The notes under the pieces were generated by a model that saw only the letters and a program-made list of their open reading frames with translations, was not told where the DNA came from and searched no databases. Of a stretch of 11,301 bases of DNA, positions 7,369 through 11,301 are shown piece by piece. The DNA comes from Cylindrotheca closterium. Taxonomy: Eukaryota; Bacillariophyta; Bacillariophyceae; Bacillariales; Bacillariaceae. Every line of letters starts with the position of its first letter. The first letter of the stretch is position 1. The stretch is from NCBI GenBank assembly GCA_933822405.4, contig CAKOGP040001778.1:7569-18869 (forward strand), given 5' to 3'. Position numbers and translations under genes: made by a program.

Positions 7369-7560
7369 TGTTGGCTAAAACAGCCAGTCTGGTCCTCAAA
7401 AATGTGACAAGCTGGTTCTGACCCAGCTACCGGTATATCCTATCTATTTGTCACGCCTGAAGACCACTTTTAATCCATATAAACCTGGATTTTCCACAAG
7501 TACTTTGTTAGTCCCAACAGTACTTCATTAGTTCTTACACGCGCACGTGAATTCCCAACA
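7369..7560 (-). repeat. TRIM LTR, right copy (5' LTR in element orientation)
   Basis: 192 bp, two substitutions from the left copy. Its last bases happen to be in frame with the downstream LINE ORF1 piece, which creates an apparent GTG-started ORF at 7547. Confidence 0.88.
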
Positions 7561-7565
7561 GGATA
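7561..7565. repeat. Right target-site duplication of the TRIM (GGATA)
   Basis: Exact match to 1492-1496, directly after the CA end of the right LTR. Confidence 0.88.
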
Positions 7566-9656
7566 ACCCTGCCATCACAACTCCCAAGCGCAGCTGCAAG
7601 CGAACCCCTTCACCAACCGCCGAGGATGGCATAATGAAAGGTCGCTCGCTCTTCCCTTCTGAAGTGGCCCAAGGTCAGGATGGCCCCACAGCCAAAGCTC
7701 AATCAGACTCAACCACTCCTTTGTCGATCAATCTCACCAAGGATAATCCCAATCACACGAGCACCAAGAGCCAACGCAAGCAACCCCCTCCTTCCCAAAC
7801 CACCAAGGATGGCGCAGTGCAAGGACGGCCACTCGTTGCCTACACCAAGAAACTCAAGGTGGCAAAGTTTCACAGCCTCTACAAGAAGGCTTGGAGGCAG
7901 GAGGTTTTTGGGAATCAAGCATCCCTCACCTGGTCCTCTTGCACCGCGGATCACTCTGGTTGGGCAATATCCAAATGCCCCGGATGGCGGGCGGAAGCCA
8001 GTACAGACCAAGCCAATGCTCATTCTTACGACAAAATCGCTGCGTTAATCCTGTCTGGCTTGAAGGCGTACGACCCATCGCTTGGCGGTTCGATGCCTCA
8101 GCTTTGGTCCAGCATGCAGAATCTGTTTTCCCTTGGAGACCTCGAAGATGCCGATGATGACGACGGTTCCTGGGCTCTTTGCGAGTACTTCCTTTGTCTC
8201 GCGACACAGTGCCCCACGGTTGTGTTTGATCTGGCAACGGCCCAACGTGTTATCAAAACTGACAAAAAGTCGCGCTCGTATTCGACCCAACATTAATTGT
8301 TCAACGCGCCAAGCCGTTGACTTGGATGTGGCTAGCGGCATCAGAATTCTTCGCTCATCCTTGGACAGGCCCTGCTATCATTCCTCCCATTGTTGAGGAA
8401 TTCGAGCAACTAGAACGAGAGTCAAAAATAGCCAAAGCTCAGTCCAAGTCAAAGAAACGCCTGGCATCTACGCCAGTGAACCCAAAAGGTGCCAAAGCCC
8501 ACAATTCGCGCCCGTCTCCCTCTGTCCCAATGCAAACCGAACTGATGCCACCAAAGGGTCGGTCCAAACCCTACCAACGAACTCCACCTTCGGATGCCAC
8601 CCCTCTGCGCCAACAAGTGATCATGTCCCACGCCGTTCACGTCATCGCCGGCACCCCCACAGGAACACAGGAAGCCAGTGTTCCAGCTGAAGACGTCGTG
8701 GAAGCCACCACTCCGTGTGGGAGTACCAGTGAGGAAAATGGCATAGAGGACCACAATGGTGCCCTGACCTACAGGGACACTGTTGCCTCTCCCCCCGCTC
8801 CCACGGTTCCTCTCACCACTGATGAACGATTGGCTCGCCTTCTTGCTGTCCATTGAACTGCCTCTCCCTTTTGGCACATTACCATCTTCAACGTGTCTAT
8901 TGTCTTTGATTGGCAGGGCGTCGGTGCGTCCGAGTTCAATCAAGTCCAGACCGCCTACAATGCCTTCCATCAGTTTGCTTCCGGTATTTGGGGCGAGATC
9001 ACTTCCACGGTCGTCCTCCTACCCTTTGCTGACGGTGATTCACCCAACAACAACTGTGGATCCGGAACTTGAAGGAGTTTGACGAAAAGGCCAAGGACTG
9101 GGCCCACCTGAAGATCTACCTTGATCCCAACTTCGGCAATCCTTACATCCTCAACAAACCTGGGAAGACTGGGTCGAAGACCTACAAAACTCGAATGTGG
9201 TTTGGGATGGACACTGCCCCTCCCATCCTCATGCAAGAACTTCGCTCCGTCTTGTCCAGTGAGCCTCGGGTGGGCGTCTTCCCGACTCCTATCCAGGTTT
9301 CCGACATGGTACGTCTTGGCTTCCTCCCATTGCTACCACAAGAATTGGCCATTGGTCCGTACTGCAAAGACTTGATGCGTCTCTGCGACTTCCAGTACCC
9401 CATTGGCCTCATGCAAGACTGGGTCAACAATCCACGGTTTTTCTCTGCCAAATTTACTGGGTCTTCTCGAGGACTCCTGTGCTGGCATGTCTTCGTTCCT
9501 AAAGCCTTCGCTCGCAAGGCCGACCTGATCTTGGCTGCAAACTTGGACACCCGTAAGCCCAGGGATACCCCGCAGTTTGTCCTAGATCCGGGTTTCTATT
9601 ATTTCTTTTTAGTCCGTGTGGTCATTTTCACCCTTTTCTGCATTAGTCTCTCATGA
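7566..9656 (+). pseudogene. LINE ORF1-like gene, 3' piece with internal stop and two frameshifts
   Basis: Coding continues from 1496 in frame 2 as a Lys/Pro/Thr-rich region with two degenerate repeats of about 60 residues (LTKDNP...EDGIMKGRSL and LTKDNP...KDGAVQGRPL). A globular part follows (KFHSLYKKAWRQEVFG, WALCEYFLCLATQCP). The frame closes at 8294-8296, but frame 1 carries on through VFDPTLIVQRAKPLTW, so a one-base shift lies near 8262-8280, beside an A5 run. A TGA at 8854-8856 interrupts frame 1, which continues as FWHITIFNVSIVFDW to 9069. A second shift at 9036-9070 moves to frame 3 (WIRNLKEFDEKAKDWAHLK...), ending at 9654-9656; similarity seems to fade after about 9580. The C-terminal part resembles RNA-binding ORF1 proteins I associate with diatom LINEs. 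No ORF2 follows, so the element is truncated. Confidence 0.5.
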
Positions 9657-9782
9657 TGAAATTGACTTAGGGCAAATTAAAAGCGACCAGTCGAGTATTT
9701 AACAAGCAGAAATTGCGTTAATTCTTCCGCCACTGTTCGCTCTAGTTCGCTCGTCGTGCATTCGCCGAAGCGGAAAATCATG

Positions 9783-9839
9783 AATTGTCGTAAAATGCCG
9801 AAATTGTCGTAAATTCCCAACAAGAAATCTACGACAATT
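9783..9839. repeat. Direct and inverted copies of AATTGTCGTA
   Basis: AATTGTCGTA occurs at 9783-9792 and 9802-9811; its exact inverse TACGACAATT is at 9830-9839, giving a 10-bp stem with an 18-base loop. Confidence 0.7.
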
Positions 9840-9840
9840 C

Positions 9841-9959
9841 TAACGGTAATTGAGTACAATTGACGACATTTCTAACGGTAATTGAGTACAATTGACGACA
9901 TTTCTAACGGTAATTGAGTACAATTGACGACATTTCTAACGGTAATTGAGTACAATTGA
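9841..9959. repeat. 32-bp tandem repeat, 3.7 copies
   Basis: Units begin at 9841, 9873, 9905 and 9937, each starting TAACGGTAATTGAGTACAAT and followed by TGACGACATTTC; the last is cut after 23 bases. Copies are identical by eye. Degenerate TAACGG and GACAATTT words continue to about 9985. There are no spacers. Confidence 0.9.
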
Positions 9960-10089
9960 AACGGTAATGGGGGACAATTTTAACGGCCTCGATCGTGCTA
10001 ACTGAACCGTTTTTTTTCAAAATTGAAAATGTGAGCCTCGCTCGGAAGCAAGTGATCGGTGGACAATGAAAGTGCTATAAATCATTGGG

Positions 10090-10606
10090 ATGGTTGGAAA
10101 AGAAGTGACACCGGAACAGGTGCTGATCTACGGATTCGAGACAATTGGCAATCTACCTCCGATTACCACTGATGACTACACGGAGCACAACATCGGTGTT
10201 TTCAAGGCTCATTTTGGCGCAACACCGAACTCTCTCTGCTGTCTTTGGCAAGACATCACAAATTCCACGAACGAAGGCATATTGTGGCTCCCCTCATCAG
10301 ACAAGAACGAGGGGGGGCTTAAGCGATTGCTCGTTGCAATTGTCCCCTTAAGGGCTGGGAGAATCGAAGGAAGGGTCCAAAACGCCAATTTGTGGCATTG
10401 GGCAACTGTGCTTGCGCACTTGAAAGAAAAGCACGAAGGTCCAGGAAGAGACGCTATCTTGACTATCGACAGCGTTCATTTTAAGAGTTACAAGATGACT
10501 TGCAATATAGGTCCATCATGTTGCAGTTTTAAACGAAATATTGCTCTTTAATAGATTGAGAATAGGTACTAAGAAGAACGGCATTTGCTATGAATTAGGT
10601 TTAACA
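10090..10606 (+). pseudogene. DDE transposase N-terminal half (PIF/Harbinger or IS5-like), broken
   Basis: Frame 1 runs from ATG 10090 to TAA 10549-10551 (153 codons). Residues 30-55 (YTEHNIGVFKAHFGATPNS) resemble the helix-turn-helix start seen in diatom DDE_Tnp_4-type transposases. Residues 77-110 (LKRLLVAIVPLRAG) fit the following helical region. ILTIDSVHF at 123-131 fits the first catalytic Asp motif, with D127. CCSFK then precedes the stop. Just after it, in frame 2 at 10577-10603, NGICYELGL matches the next conserved block, so a short insertion or frameshift separates the two. Everything beyond is lost: the second and third catalytic acids are absent. The homology ends where the stop codon of the convergent gene begins. 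Enzyme activity is impossible; the family call is moderate. Confidence 0.45.
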
Positions 10607-11301
10607 ACGCTTTTGCTTTTTGCTTGGACGATTGTTTTCGGCAATTTTGCGTTTTCGGTTGCCTGTTTGTTCTGCTGTATGCTTCTCATCGTCCTCCATT
10701 TCCAGTTCTTCCTCCTCCTCTTCCTCTTCTTCCGGATCATGTATGCCCAGCTCCTTCAAACGGTCCGTCAATGTATCGTCTGTCGCACCCACAGCTGGTT
10801 TGCAGATGTGGATAATTTTCTTGGCTTCTCTTCTATCGTGCAAATGGTTGCAGAATTTGCAACGACGAATTTCCTGGTACATGTGTTGACGAAATATCTT
10901 CAGAGGAAACTCTTTGTACTCGTCTCTTGTCGCTTGAAGTTTCTTTGGCGTCATGTGCTCTTTCTTTTGTCTCAATTCTCCAACATCCTGTCGCAATAGC
11001 TTGTTAGCTTTATGGGGATTCCATAGTGGTGCACCTTCAGAGTTCGTGGTTTTCGGTGGATACCGAAGCAAGTCCCTTCGCCACATCTGTTCTTCTTTCT
11101 TCGATCGCATCATGTACTTTTTGACTTGTTGTCTATGGCTCTTCAGTCTAGCCTTGAACTGTTCGAACTGCACTTTCTCGAAGGCTGGGAGCTTGTTGTA
11201 GTACTTTGACCATGCTACTTCGGCAGTCATAGCCTTCTTTTCAAGATTCTCCTTGAAGGTTTCAAAGGAAACGTCCTTGTTCTCCGGTAGGTATTTGTAG
11301 T
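10601..11301 (-). CDS. Uncharacterised diatom-type protein, C-terminal part, cut by window edge
   Basis: The frame is open from the right window edge to TAA at 10601-10603; an internal ATG sits at 11228-11230, but coding continues upstream (YKYLPENKDVSFETFK). The visible part is about 232 residues. From the internal ATG, residues 1-60 are a charged, probably helical segment. Residues 65-125 (GAPLWNPHKANKLLRQDV, KIFRQHMYQEIRRCKFCNH) match a motif set I recall from uncharacterised diatom proteins. A CKFCNHLH cluster is too small to call a zinc finger. An acidic run (nine Glu) near 165-175 precedes a basic tail (NRKRKI, SKKQKR) that looks like a nuclear localisation signal. Nuclear location is inference; function is unknown. 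It faces the transposase remnant tail to tail and could be a host gene or part of a transposon family. Confidence 0.55.
   Translation of the reverse strand, partial: YKYLPENKDVSFETFKENLEKKAMTAEVAWSKYYNKLPAFEKVQFEQFKARLKSHRQQVKKYMMRSKKEEQMWRRDLLRYPPKTTNSEGAPLWNPHKANKLLRQDVGELRQKKEHMTPKKLQATRDEYKEFPLKIFRQHMYQEIRRCKFCNHLHDRREAKKIIHICKPAVGATDDTLTDRLKELGIHDPEEEEEEEEELEMEDDEKHTAEQTGNRKRKIAENNRPSKKQKRC

Larger units (their letters stand above)
1497..7560 (-). mobile_element. TRIM-like miniature LTR retrotransposon, split by a copia insertion
   Basis: Two 192-bp direct repeats (1497-1688 and 7369-7560) begin TGTTGG and end CCAACA, and are bracketed by GGATA duplications. Subtracting the copia element and one CGTCT copy leaves only 224 bp of interior (1689-1751 plus 7208-7368), so the element was about 608 bp. 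It has no coding capacity, which fits a terminal-repeat retrotransposon in miniature. Orientation is minus: next to the right LTR the minus strand reads TGGTGTGAGATACTGAG, a plausible primer binding site starting with TGG, and next to the left LTR it reads AAAGGAGTG, a weak polypurine tract. The LTRs differ at two sites (1582/7454 and 1641/7513), about 1 percent, so it is older than the copia insertion. It lies in sense-disrupting position inside the LINE ORF1-like gene. It depends on proteins supplied by another element. Confidence 0.85.
9657..10089. other. AT-rich spacer with repeats, no gene
   Basis: No convincing coding frame. The segment carries inverted AATTGTCGTA motifs, a 32-bp tandem array and a T8 run near 10011. 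It separates the end of the LINE relic from the transposase remnant and may include the subterminal part of the DNA transposon. A TATAAA at 10076-10081 is too close to the ATG at 10090 to be its usual TATA box. Confidence 0.5.

Noticed and set aside
7547..7565. GTG-started beginning of the ORF at 7547
   Set aside because: The first codons are the end of the TRIM LTR and the duplicated target. The true upstream coding sequence is at 1358-1496.
8449..8970. 173-codon minus-strand ORF with Gly/Asp-rich product
   Set aside because: Antisense to the better supported ORF1-like coding sequence, with no family resemblance.
9841..9959. CRISPR-like array
   Set aside because: The 32-bp units are directly contiguous with no spacers and no cas genes, in a eukaryotic repeat context. 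It is a minisatellite.
10620..10889. Poly-serine plus-strand ORF
   Set aside because: The Ser run is the antisense of the minus-strand Glu run.
10541..10999. 152-codon plus-strand ORF rich in Leu/Phe resembling a membrane protein
   Set aside because: Beyond about 10606 it is the antisense shadow of the Glu- and Lys-rich minus-strand gene. Only its first 20 codons matter, as transposase remnant.

Overview
The window looks like a transposable-element-rich stretch of a diatom (stramenopile) nuclear genome. The basis is family resemblance read by eye: a CoDi-type Ty1/copia polyprotein, a diatom-style LINE endonuclease and ORF1-like protein, a DDE transposase remnant of the PIF/Harbinger kind, and a protein family I recall only as uncharacterised diatom ORFs. 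No bacterial gene arrangement is present. There are no intact housekeeping genes, and nearly everything is mobile DNA at different stages of decay.

Layout. Positions 1-264 are an open, unidentified coding fragment. Positions 255-1184 carry the N-terminal part of a LINE ORF2 with an endonuclease (EEP/APE-like) domain that breaks off. A second LINE ORF1 starts at 1358 and is cut after 1496. Its reading frame resumes at 7566 and runs, with an internal stop and two frameshifts, to about 9656.

The interruption is a two-step nest that can be resolved to the base. First, a miniature LTR element (TRIM-like, about 608 bp before it was split, 192-bp LTRs, TSD GGATA, minus orientation) inserted in the LINE ORF1. 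Later a 5451-bp copia element (301-bp LTRs that I read as identical, TSD CGTCT, minus orientation) inserted inside the TRIM. The TRIM LTRs differ at two positions, so the divergence agrees with the nesting order.

The copia element keeps a 981-codon Gag-containing frame and, after one in-frame UGA, an RT-end/RNase H frame. It lacks the integrase core, the polymerase core of RT, the protease catalytic Asp and the first RNase H Asp. It must therefore have been mobilised by proteins of an autonomous relative. Its primer binding site resembles an anticodon arm of tRNA-Asn, which suggests half-tRNA priming as in Drosophila copia. The TRIM interior holds a tRNA-like stretch with a canonical B box.

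Right end. After the LINE comes an AT-rich spacer with a 32-bp tandem repeat and inverted AATTGTCGTA motifs, then a broken DDE transposase N-terminal half (10090 to about 10606). It runs tail to tail into the C-terminal part of a minus-strand gene of unknown function that leaves the window at 11301.
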